The notes under the pieces were generated by a model. That model had not been told where the DNA came from, ran no database searches, and was given only the letters and a program-made list of their open reading frames with translations. Below are positions 26,864-35,211 of a stretch of 64,000 nt of DNA, one piece after another (position 1 is the first letter of the stretch; the number at the start of each line of letters is the position of its first letter). A program made the position numbers and the translations under genes. The DNA comes from Nitratireductor aquimarinus (GTDB lineage Bacteria > Pseudomonadota > Alphaproteobacteria > Rhizobiales > Rhizobiaceae), in the NCBI RefSeq assembly GCF_017255295.1, contig NZ_JAFKDE010000002.1:496001-560000 (forward strand), in the 5' to 3' direction.

Positions 26864-28517
26864 AGCGCAAGAGCCGTGCTTTCAGGTGGTCTGCCAGCCG
26901 CAGGGTCAGCGCGAGGATCATCAGCGTCGGGTTCGCATGGCCGGGCGTTGGAAAGACGGAGCTACCCGCCACATAAAGCCCTTCGACGCCATGAATTTGC
27001 GCATTGCGGTCGACCACGCTGGACGACGGGTCTTCGCCCATGCGGGTGGTGCAGGCGGGATGCGCCATGTCGGCAAAGGGCGCGTGTTTGAAGTCTTCGT
27101 CCAGAACCCATTGTTCAAGACCTGGCTGCGGCAGGCCCACCCGCCAGAACTCCGCCGAGATCAGCTCGGCAAGCCGCGCCACGCTGGCCGTTTCCGCCCA
27201 GCCTATCTTCCAGTTGACGCGCGGCATGGGGATGCCAAGCGGATCGCGCCGCGATGAAAGCGTCACCCGGCTTTCGCGGTTGGGCCGCTGCTCGACCATC
27301 GCGTCGAAGCGCAGTTCCGTCATCTGGCGCGGCAGGCCGCGTTTCATGATGAGCCGGCGGTGCAGGCCAGCCGCCAGCCCGCCGGGCGCGGCAAGGGCCG
27401 TGCGCAGATCGCTGAGCCGAAACCGCTGCCTGCCTGCATAAAAGCGCTTGAGCGCCACCCACGGGTCGGTCGGTGCAAGCATCTGTACCGGATAGGTGGC
27501 GCAGTTGAGCAGCCCTTCGCGGGCCTGAAGACGCGGGCTCAGCGCCAGTCCGCGCAGATAGAAATGCGTGCGGTGATTGTGCGTCAGGCCGTAAAAGCCG
27601 AAATGCTCGGCCACGTCCTGCAGCGTGTCCCTGCCGAACCGCGCGATCACGGTGCGCGGATGATCGGCAAGATACCGCCCCACGCAGTCGCGCTCATTGC
27701 CGATGCCCTGTTTCGCCACGTCGTTCGAGGCAAGCAGAAGCCGCGCATTCTCGATGCCGCCGCAGCACAGAACCACCTTGCGCGCCCGCACGCTCGCCTC
27801 GGTGCCCGAAAGACTCTTCAGGTCGAGCGTCTCGATCCGCCGCCCATTCTCGGAAAGGCCGATGCGGGTGACCGTCGCATGGGTGAGAATGTCGATGTTC
27901 TTCGCCGTCAGCTTGGCCGCGATGTCGGCAAAACGCAGCGGCTCGCTGCTGCCCGCCCTGTGGCTGAACTGCCAGAAGAAGGTGCGCACCAGATCGTCGT
28001 TCAGATCTATTTCTGCCGGCGGCGAGACCAGCCGGTGATAAAGCGCCCTGTCATAGATGTTGGGGCCGAGATTGAGCAGTTCCGCCGCACGGTCCAGCTC
28101 GCCGGCGAGATCGCGGCGCGGAAAGGGCCAGCCGGAGCCGGGAACCCATTTGCGCATGTCGAAATCGATGTCATCGAAGGCGGCGCATTTGCCCACCCAG
28201 GTGTGGGTGCTGCCGCCGACCAGCCGGTTGCGCAGTTCGAAGGCGGGAATGTCGTTGAGCCAGGCGAGATCGCCCGTATAGCCGCGCTGGAGCGGCATGG
28301 CGTCCCGCGCATTCGGATCGCCCACATTTTCCACCCGGTTCAGTGTCTGCGCGTCCGGGTCGAAATCCGTGCCGCCGCTTTCGATCAGCAGAACCTTTAC
28401 GGGCGTGTCGGCAAACTCGCGGGCAATCGCCAGCCCTGCCGGTCCCGCGCCCACAAGGGCGAGATCGGCTTCGAACTGAGTGCCGGAAGGCATGGTTCGC
28501 AAGTCTGTATCGGACAC
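26862..28517 (-). CDS. GMC family FAD-dependent oxidoreductase
   Basis: A 551-residue glucose-methanol-choline family enzyme, expected to oxidise an alcohol to an aldehyde or ketone. The N-terminal FAD motif is LALVGAGPAGLAIAREF (about 19-35). A second FAD-binding signature is RLVGGSTHTWVGKCAAFDD, then KVVLCCGGIENARLLL. The C-terminal GMC_oxred_C part carries the catalytic His region HPACTTRMGEDP and a closing GHANPTLMILALTLRLADHL. The start is GTG at 28517 with AGGTGG upstream. It is divergent from the DegT aminotransferase; the pair could convert an alcohol to an amine. Confidence 0.88.
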   Translation of the reverse strand: MSDTDLRTMPSGTQFEADLALVGAGPAGLAIAREFADTPVKVLLIESGGTDFDPDAQTLNRVENVGDPNARDAMPLQRGYTGDLAWLNDIPAFELRNRLVGGSTHTWVGKCAAFDDIDFDMRKWVPGSGWPFPRRDLAGELDRAAELLNLGPNIYDRALYHRLVSPPAEIDLNDDLVRTFFWQFSHRAGSSEPLRFADIAAKLTAKNIDILTHATVTRIGLSENGRRIETLDLKSLSGTEASVRARKVVLCCGGIENARLLLASNDVAKQGIGNERDCVGRYLADHPRTVIARFGRDTLQDVAEHFGFYGLTHNHRTHFYLRGLALSPRLQAREGLLNCATYPVQMLAPTDPWVALKRFYAGRQRFRLSDLRTALAAPGGLAAGLHRRLIMKRGLPRQMTELRFDAMVEQRPNRESRVTLSSRRDPLGIPMPRVNWKIGWAETASVARLAELISAEFWRVGLPQPGLEQWVLDEDFKHAPFADMAHPACTTRMGEDPSSSVVDRNAQIHGVEGLYVAGSSVFPTPGHANPTLMILALTLRLADHLKARLLR

Positions 28518-28835
28518 ATTGCCACCTGAGAGGGCGGCTCAGCCATGGACAAAACGGCTTGCCGCGCTGTGAAAACCCCGCAGCAAGGCTAGCAAAAACA
28601 CGGCCCAGGCCGAATTCATCCAAATTGCATAGAAGGGGCTACTTGCTAAGGGTTTTGGCCATGGCCGGGTAGGGCCGCAGCGCCCCTGTTTCGGATGATT
28701 GGATTATTTGAAAACCCCTTGGGCGCGGCATAGGCTCGAAGCGTAAATGGGGCGCCGCGGCGCAAGCGACGTGCCCCTTCTGCGCACCGCGCAGACCGGG
28801 CATGAAGCCGCCCGCCGGCAAAGCGGGAAAACACT
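28518..28835. promoter_or_regulatory. Divergent promoter region of the GMC and DegT genes
   Basis: A 318-base gap between divergent genes at the left end of the NRPS/PKS island. It must carry both promoters. No operator or promoter boxes were recognised with confidence. Confidence 0.4.
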
Positions 28836-30014
28836 ATGGCAAAGGTTGGTTTGCGTGAGTGGCTGGCCATCGGAAGGGTCATCGCCTCTGGTCGTCTGGC
28901 GCGTTATGGGGGACCGGGCGAAGGGCCGCTCGACCGGTTCGAGAAGGCGTTTTCGCAACAGTTCGACATCAGGCATGTGCTCACCGTCAGCAGCGGCACC
29001 GGGGCGCTGATCAGCGGCCTTGCAGCTTCAGGCGTGGGGCCGGGCGATGAGGTTCTGGTGCCCGCCTATACGTGGATCGCCACCGCCGCCGCCGTGCTTG
29101 CGGTTGGGGCCGTGCCGGTGATTGTCGACATCGACGAAACGCTGACCATGGACCCCGACGACATCGAGCGCCGGATCACGCCGCGCACCCGCGCGATCCT
29201 GCCCGTGCACATGGCCAACATGGTCTGCGACATGGAAGCGATCATGGCGCTGGCGCGAAAGCATGGCCTGCTTGTCATTGAGGATGCGTGCCAGGCGGTC
29301 GGTGTCACCTATCGCGACCGGCGCGTGGGCACCATTGGCGACATTGGCGCGTTCAGCTTCAACCAGTTCAAGAACATCAATATCGGCGAGGGCGGGGCGG
29401 TGGCCTCGCAGAGCGACCGCTTCTTTGCCCGCGCGCGCATGTATCACGATGTGGGCGAGCTCTTTCGCGGCCATCTCGACAATTACAACGAGCCCAGTTT
29501 CTTTGGCGTGAACTTCAAGGCAAGCCAGATCCAGGGCGCGATGCTGAATGTGCAGCTCGCGAAACTCGACCCGATGCTGAAGCGGATGCGCCAGCGGCAT
29601 CAGGTCATGGCGCGCATCCTGTCGGGCTGCGACGCCTTCCGGCTGGGGCCGCACAATGATCCGCAGAATGCGGTTGGCCTTCACCTTCTTTTCGAAACCG
29701 AAGAGGAGGCGAAGACGTTTGCCGCAAAACACAGGCGCGGCGTGTATCGGGTCTTCGATTCCAGCCGTCATGTCTGCACCCACTGGACGCCGATCCTTGA
29801 AAAGCGCGCCTTCCATCCGGCCATGAACCCCTATGGCTGGGCAAAGGCCAGCGTGGATTACGGGCCGGACATGTGCGCCCGCTCGCTCGACATTCTCAAG
29901 CGCACCTGCCGCATCAGCCTTGGCGAGAACTATCCGACGGCGCTCATGGCCTATCTTGCCCGCCGCATGGCTGGCCAGAGTTCACAGGAAAGGCGGTTGT
30001 CCTATGCATCTTAA
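28836..30014 (+). CDS. DegT/DnrJ/EryC1/StrS family aminotransferase
   Basis: A 392-residue PLP enzyme of the sensory/StrS group, which aminates keto-sugars, keto-cyclitols or similar carbonyls. The PLP-phosphate motif is SSGTGALISG (52-61), Asp150 in VIEDACQAVG holds the pyridine nitrogen, and Lys179 in SFNQFKNINIGEGG forms the Schiff base, so it should be active. The stop overlaps the phosphopantetheinyl transferase gene by 11 bases. Its neighbour GMC oxidoreductase could supply the carbonyl substrate. A role in EPS amino-sugar synthesis is the alternative. Confidence 0.88.
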   Translation: MAKVGLREWLAIGRVIASGRLARYGGPGEGPLDRFEKAFSQQFDIRHVLTVSSGTGALISGLAASGVGPGDEVLVPAYTWIATAAAVLAVGAVPVIVDIDETLTMDPDDIERRITPRTRAILPVHMANMVCDMEAIMALARKHGLLVIEDACQAVGVTYRDRRVGTIGDIGAFSFNQFKNINIGEGGAVASQSDRFFARARMYHDVGELFRGHLDNYNEPSFFGVNFKASQIQGAMLNVQLAKLDPMLKRMRQRHQVMARILSGCDAFRLGPHNDPQNAVGLHLLFETEEEAKTFAAKHRRGVYRVFDSSRHVCTHWTPILEKRAFHPAMNPYGWAKASVDYGPDMCARSLDILKRTCRISLGENYPTALMAYLARRMAGQSSQERRLSYAS

Positions 30015-30810
30015 ACCGATCGGTATTGGCGCCAGCACGATCGATGTCTGGCAATGGTCGCTCGATGTTCCCCTAGATGCGCTGCCGCAGCTCGTCTCCG
30101 CTCTCGATGAGGCGGAATTCGCACGTGCAGGCCGCTTCGTGCATGAGAGACACCGCCTGCGTTTCATCGCCGGGCGGGGCCGGCTGCGGGCCATTCTGGG
30201 GGCGTATCTCGGTGTTCCCGCAAGGCGTCTTTCCTTCAGTTACAATGCCTTTGGCAAACCACGGCTGGCCGGACGCGGCGAACCACCGCTTCACTTCAAC
30301 CTGAGCCATAGCGGTGGCATGGCGGTGCTCGCCGTATCGGACCGCTACCGGCTGGGCATCGACATCGAGCGGGTTCTGCCGTTTCGGGAGAACCTGGCCG
30401 CGCATTTCTTTTCGCCGGCAGAGAACGAGGCGCTCGCCGCCGTTCCCTCGCAGGATTATCTGGGAGCGTTCTTCCGCTGCTGGACCCGCAAGGAAGCCTT
30501 CGTGAAGGCGCACGGGGCAGGGCTTTCGCTGCCGCTTGAATCCTTCGATGTCACCATCGACCCGGAAGGTCAGCCGCGGCTTCTGAGGCTGGATGGCGTT
30601 GCCGATGCACCGGCCCAGTGGCGGCTTGCCAACCTTGCGCTGCCGCGCGGCTATGTCGGTGCGGTGGCCGCGATGACGGCCGGCAACGCCGTTGCGCTCA
30701 ACTATCGCGGTCGCCGGCAACCGGCTCCGGGGCGCGAAACGCGCGGCGCCTGGCATCCGGGCGCTCGCCTTGAGCGCTCTCAGGCGTTGAGGCGTGCATC
30801 CAGAATGTAG
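30004..30810 (+). CDS. Sfp-type 4'-phosphopantetheinyl transferase
   Basis: Converts apo- to holo-carrier domains using CoA, and so is very probably the activator of the three T domains and the ACP encoded next door. It has 268 residues. The metal-binding motif is GIDIERV (118-124, with Asp120 and Glu122), the catalytic motif is WTRKEAFVKAHG (160-171, with Lys163, Glu164 and Lys168), and FGKPRL and FNLSHSGG lie upstream as in Sfp. It overlaps the DegT gene by 11 bases and runs 31 bases into the 3' end of the convergent gene at 30780. Confidence 0.92.
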   Translation: MHLKPIGIGASTIDVWQWSLDVPLDALPQLVSALDEAEFARAGRFVHERHRLRFIAGRGRLRAILGAYLGVPARRLSFSYNAFGKPRLAGRGEPPLHFNLSHSGGMAVLAVSDRYRLGIDIERVLPFRENLAAHFFSPAENEALAAVPSQDYLGAFFRCWTRKEAFVKAHGAGLSLPLESFDVTIDPEGQPRLLRLDGVADAPAQWRLANLALPRGYVGAVAAMTAGNAVALNYRGRRQPAPGRETRGAWHPGARLERSQALRRASRM

Positions 30811-32417
30811 CGGGAGCCGCTGGCATCGAAATGGTGGCAGCCGCTCAGGCCCGGCTTGAAGTCGGGCAGGATGCGCCGCACGCAGGTTTCCCGATAGTCT
30901 TCCATGTCCAGATGCTCGATCTCCATGATGTTGAGACCGTATCCGTAAATGCCATGGGCATTGTATTGCGCGGGCCGGTAGAGGCGGCGATGGCGCGAGA
31001 AGATGCGGCCACCATTGCGCGCCGTGGCGCTGCCGATCACCACCGGGTTGCGCCGGTGCGACACAAGCCGGTTGAGTTCCGGGCCATCGACCTGGAAAGC
31101 GTAGAGCGCCGAGCAATGATCTTCGAAAGCGTGATGCTCTGACAGATTGGTGAAAAGCCACCACTGGCCGCGATGGTGGAACAGCGTGCTGTCAGCGGCC
31201 GACCAGCCTTCGAGCGCCCGCGAATAGGGCTCCCAGATCAGCGGAAAGCTGACCGCGCGCCAGATTTCGATGCGCTTTCGCTGATGCGTTTCCGGCATCA
31301 TGAAAATCTCGTCGCCATGCTTGAAAACGAAGGGAAACGAGAGGTGTTCCTCACCGCCAAGCGCAATGCCGATGGGCTCGAAGCCGCGCCGCGTGATCTC
31401 GCCGACCGCGATGTGCGCCTTCGTGTCGCCGCGCCCGTAATTCTCGTAGAACAGATAGGTCTTTCCCTGATGGTGAAAGAGAAAGGGATCGGCCTTGATG
31501 GCCGTGTCCGTTGGCGGGATTTCCGTAGCCTCGCTCGGATCAAAATCATCAATGGACCCGCGCCCGCTGTAGAGCGTCCACACGGCCGTATCCTGATGGG
31601 AGGCGCGGCGCACGGATTTCAGCGCCCGCTGCGTCACGTTCTTCGCAAGTGCTGCCGCATAGCGACCGGTCGTCAGAAGGCCGGGCGGTGGGGCCGGTTG
31701 AACACTGTCAGCCGCTTTCAGTGGTTTCGGCAGTTTCCGGGTCTCGGCCAGCCGCCGCAGTTCCCGAACCAGAAGCAGAACCGATTTCTCCTTCATGAAG
31801 GCGTTGTTGCGCGCGGCGCTGAACTTCACATTGAACTCGGCCTCCGCAATTGCACGCCGTTCCGGCTGGCGCGCAGTCTCGACGAAAAGCGAGAGATGGC
31901 TCGTCGGCGCGCCTTCGGCCACATCGCCCATGCCCTCCCAGTTGACGGGTCCGGACTGGGTGAAGACATGGCTGAGCGACCAGACGCCGAAGCGAAGGTT
32001 TTCGGTCAGCGTTTCCGGCAGTGCGCCCTCGCAATGGCGCAGCACCAGATCGAGCTCCAGCCTGTGGCGGTCGCTGTTCTCTCCGGTTTCGTCCAGCGGA
32101 ATGCTCACGATGGAACTGCGCGCGCGCTCGAAGCGGCGTGCGCGATAGGCGGGCTGGCGTGCGAAAAGCGAATTGTCGAGCCGCGCCACCGTTCTGGCCA
32201 GAAGGCCGGGTCGGGCCGCATGGTGTGGAGCGGGATCGGTGAGGAACGCGACCAGCCTGAAGCGCCGGTCCGAGAGCAGGCGCTCGATCAAAAGCAGTTC
32301 CCAGTTTTCGAAGGTCTGCCCGATGGCGCGCGCAATCCCGATCCGCAGGGGACGCGCCTGCGGCTTCCTGTTGCTGGCCGGTTTTCCCTTAGCGTTCAGA
32401 GCCGCCTCCCAGTTCAA
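30780..32417 (-). CDS. GH43-like / formyltransferase-like protein, last gene of the NRPS/PKS operon
   Basis: About 545 residues. The N-terminal part (PLRIGIARAIGQTFENWELLLIER) resembles the N-domain of formyltransferase-like proteins. The C-terminal half (about 300-545) has five-bladed propeller repeats of the GH43/GINT1 N-terminal type: DPFLFHHQGKTYLFYENYG, HLSFPFVFKHGDEIFMMPE, ADSTLFHHRGQWWLFTN. Such proteins occur near glycan clusters and may bind or transfer sugars. The start is uncertain: TTG at 32417 overlaps the upstream NRPS gene by 29 bases, while a rare CTG at 32399 has GGGAGG 5 bases upstream. I infer a role in glycosylating or tailoring the peptide, or in EPS decoration. Confidence 0.55.
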   Translation of the reverse strand: MNWEAALNAKGKPASNRKPQARPLRIGIARAIGQTFENWELLLIERLLSDRRFRLVAFLTDPAPHHAARPGLLARTVARLDNSLFARQPAYRARRFERARSSIVSIPLDETGENSDRHRLELDLVLRHCEGALPETLTENLRFGVWSLSHVFTQSGPVNWEGMGDVAEGAPTSHLSLFVETARQPERRAIAEAEFNVKFSAARNNAFMKEKSVLLLVRELRRLAETRKLPKPLKAADSVQPAPPPGLLTTGRYAAALAKNVTQRALKSVRRASHQDTAVWTLYSGRGSIDDFDPSEATEIPPTDTAIKADPFLFHHQGKTYLFYENYGRGDTKAHIAVGEITRRGFEPIGIALGGEEHLSFPFVFKHGDEIFMMPETHQRKRIEIWRAVSFPLIWEPYSRALEGWSAADSTLFHHRGQWWLFTNLSEHHAFEDHCSALYAFQVDGPELNRLVSHRRNPVVIGSATARNGGRIFSRHRRLYRPAQYNAHGIYGYGLNIMEIEHLDMEDYRETCVRRILPDFKPGLSGCHHFDASGSRYILDARLNA

Positions 32418-35211
32418 GGCGCTCGCCGAGCACGGTCGAGAGCTTGTCGATGCCGCTGTCGCTGAGCGAATCCTCATGCCAGCCACGCAGGTCGAACACG
32501 GGTGAATCATCCGGCACGAAACCGCGCCAGCCAAACAGGAGCGGCTTGGCGCGCGGATGGTTCGCCTGGCTGCGGAACAGGAGCACGGTTTCGCCATCGA
32601 GCGCGCGCGGGGTGTAGCGCCGCGCTGCCCGCACCAGAAACTGCGTAACCGCCTCGTTTGCCTCTTCCTCGGGGTTCAGCGCCCGGTCTGGCGCAAAGCG
32701 CTCCACCAGCTTCAGCGAAAAGCTGAACTCTTTCAGATAGGTCATCATCGAAATGCGGCCGCGGATCAGCTTGCCGGTGAAGTAGAGCAGGCGCTTGGCG
32801 CGTTTCTCGGTGTTCCAGCGCCAGCGGGTGAAGCGTGGCTGCGAGCGCACATAGCCCGGAGCCCAGCTGTCGATCAGCGCCACAAAGCTCACATCGTGGC
32901 CTTTGAGGCGGATCTGCCGCGTCATCTCCGCCGCCAGAATGCCGTTCACGCAAAGGCCCACCAGCGCCACCGTTTTGGGCCGGTCGCCAAGCTGCATGGC
33001 GTCCACCGCATCGCCGGCGATCTGCTCCAGCGACAGGTTTTCCGTTTCCGCATCGATCCGGGCGTTGAACATGTGCAGGTTCACGACCGAGGCGTGGCCG
33101 GGAAGCGTTTTGGCCATCCGGTAATAGAGGAAAGGATGGTTGAGCGTGTAGATCGCGCAATCGCCGCTGCCCTGCCGGTAGATGGTGGTTTCCCAGTCGA
33201 TGATCGCCGGGTTCTGCTCCGCCGTTTCCACATCAGGCGGCGCAGCGGGTGCATGGTCTGCGACCGGTGCTTCCGCCTCACCGAAGACCGCGCGGGCAAA
33301 GCCTGAAAGCGTCGGCTCCTTGAAAAGCACCGCCAGGTCCGGCTGCACGCCGAAGGTCTCGCGCATTGCCGAGAACATGCGCAGCGCCAGAAGCGAATGG
33401 CCGCCGAGCGCAAAGAAATCATCGCTTCCCTGCACCTGCGGCACAGCGAGAACGCGCGCCCACACCCGGCCAAGCTCCGCCTCCCGATCCGCTGGTGGCG
33501 ATACCTTGCGTGCTGCTGGCGGAGCGACGGGCGCAGGCATGGGGTCGGGCATGGGAAGTGCTGCATCATCAAGCGCGCCGTCAGCCCGGCGCGGCAGGGC
33601 AAGCAGAATGCTGATGCCCGCCGGCATATCGTCGTCAGGCAGCCGTTCTGCCAGATAGGCGGTGAGATGCGCCGGCAGCGTTTCAAGCGGTGTGGCAAGG
33701 CCGGCGGCCGGCGCCGCATAGGCGTGAGACGCACCGGAGGCATCGCGCCTGACCGCCGCATCGGCCACGTCACGATGGGCAAGAAGCAGGGCTTCCACCC
33801 GCGAAGCCGGTTCTGCGCGCGTCTCCTGCGGTGAAGCGGGTGCGCGCACGGGGCCTTTCATGTCGCCGATCTTCGCCTGCGGGTCGGCCAGCGCGAAGGC
33901 ATAGGCCTTCTGCCAGAGGTCGAGCAGTTCCTGCGCCGTCGCCTCATCGAACAGATCGGTGTTGTATTCCACCGACATGCGCCAGCCGGTCGGTCGGCCA
34001 ATCATGATGAAGTTCAGATCGTAGATGACGCCCGGCGACTGCGAGGGCGCGCTGATCAGCTCGAAATCGCCATAGCGCGTGTCTTCCAGAAACGCCTTCT
34101 GCTGGTTGAAGTTCAGCGAAACCAGCGGATTGCGCGAGGGATCGCGTGCCGGATTGACCAGCTCCACCAGATTGTTGAACGGCATTTTCTGATGATTGAG
34201 CGCGGCCCCCACCGTGGCGCTCACCCGCGCCAGGTGATCGGCGAAGCTCAGATCGTCGGCAATGTCGAAGCGCAGCACAAGATTGTTGATGAAGACGCCG
34301 ATCAGGCTTTCCAGATCCACATCCTCGCGCCCGGCGATCTGCGTTCCGAACAGGATTTCGCGGCTGCCGGAATAGTGATGCAGCGCTGCGCTGATCACCG
34401 CCGCGCCATAGCTGAACAGCGAAACATGCTGCGCCCGCGCCGCCGCCTCGATCCGCTCGCCGAGCTCCATCGGAAGCACGGCGGAGAGGATTTCGCCACG
34501 GCTGGTCTTCACGCGTCCGCGCGGCCGGTCGGGCGGGATCTCGAAATAGGGCGCATCGCGCAGCTGCTCGCGCCAATAGGTCTTCTCGGTCTCGAAACCG
34601 TAGCTGTTGCGGTACTCGTCCTGCCAGAGCGCGAAGTCGCCATATTGCAGCGCAAGTTCCGGCAGCTGCGCCGGGCGTCCGGCGTCGATGGCGGCAGCCA
34701 GTTCGCCAAGCTCGCGCCCCAGAACCCGGATCGACCAGCCATCGAAGCAGGACTGATGCGCGGTGATCAGGATGAAGCCGCGCCGGTTCTCCACCATCAA
34801 AAGCGTGACGCGGAAGAGCCCCGCCTGGCCAAGATCGAAGGGTGCCGCCGCCGTCTCCCTGCTGATCGACTGGACGCGCGCCTCGCGCTGGTCGGCCGGC
34901 ACATGGCGCAGATCAATCACCGGCATGCGAAACGAGACCGCCCGCACCACCTGCTGCACGGGCTGCCCGCCCATTTCGATAAAGCGCGTTCTCAGGATCT
35001 CGTGCCTGTCGATGATCTGCCGAAAGGCCGTTTCGATGCTCTCGGTCTTGAAATCACCCCGGATTTCCCAGCGCACCGCCACGTTGAGCGCCGGGTTTCC
35101 CGGGCTCAAGCGGTCCAGAAACCAGCAGCGCAATTGCGTCTGCGTGCAGGGGAATTCGCCGATGATCTCGTCTGCCCCCTCGGCAAGCGGGCGGTGCTCC
35201 GTGTCGGTCAT
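32389..35211 (-). CDS. NRPS termination protein: C*-(relic A)-T-TE
   Basis: A 940-residue protein that probably releases the product of the assembly line. Condensation domain, residues 20-450: the HHxxxDG active site reads H152-Q-S-C-F-D157-G158, so the catalytic second His is Gln153. Residues 471-556 look like the C-terminal subdomain of an adenylation domain whose core is gone, ending LPRRADGALDDAALP where the normal NGK lysine is Ala. The T domain (575-640) has Ser606 in LGGHSLLAL. The thioesterase (685-930) has GLCVNG with Cys754 in place of Ser, Asp781 in LIDSW and His912 in GWHEDSL. The start overlaps the upstream stop by one base (TGATG). Confidence 0.92.
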   Translation of the reverse strand: MTDTEHRPLAEGADEIIGEFPCTQTQLRCWFLDRLSPGNPALNVAVRWEIRGDFKTESIETAFRQIIDRHEILRTRFIEMGGQPVQQVVRAVSFRMPVIDLRHVPADQREARVQSISRETAAAPFDLGQAGLFRVTLLMVENRRGFILITAHQSCFDGWSIRVLGRELGELAAAIDAGRPAQLPELALQYGDFALWQDEYRNSYGFETEKTYWREQLRDAPYFEIPPDRPRGRVKTSRGEILSAVLPMELGERIEAAARAQHVSLFSYGAAVISAALHHYSGSREILFGTQIAGREDVDLESLIGVFINNLVLRFDIADDLSFADHLARVSATVGAALNHQKMPFNNLVELVNPARDPSRNPLVSLNFNQQKAFLEDTRYGDFELISAPSQSPGVIYDLNFIMIGRPTGWRMSVEYNTDLFDEATAQELLDLWQKAYAFALADPQAKIGDMKGPVRAPASPQETRAEPASRVEALLLAHRDVADAAVRRDASGASHAYAAPAAGLATPLETLPAHLTAYLAERLPDDDMPAGISILLALPRRADGALDDAALPMPDPMPAPVAPPAARKVSPPADREAELGRVWARVLAVPQVQGSDDFFALGGHSLLALRMFSAMRETFGVQPDLAVLFKEPTLSGFARAVFGEAEAPVADHAPAAPPDVETAEQNPAIIDWETTIYRQGSGDCAIYTLNHPFLYYRMAKTLPGHASVVNLHMFNARIDAETENLSLEQIAGDAVDAMQLGDRPKTVALVGLCVNGILAAEMTRQIRLKGHDVSFVALIDSWAPGYVRSQPRFTRWRWNTEKRAKRLLYFTGKLIRGRISMMTYLKEFSFSLKLVERFAPDRALNPEEEANEAVTQFLVRAARRYTPRALDGETVLLFRSQANHPRAKPLLFGWRGFVPDDSPVFDLRGWHEDSLSDSGIDKLSTVLGERLELGGGSER

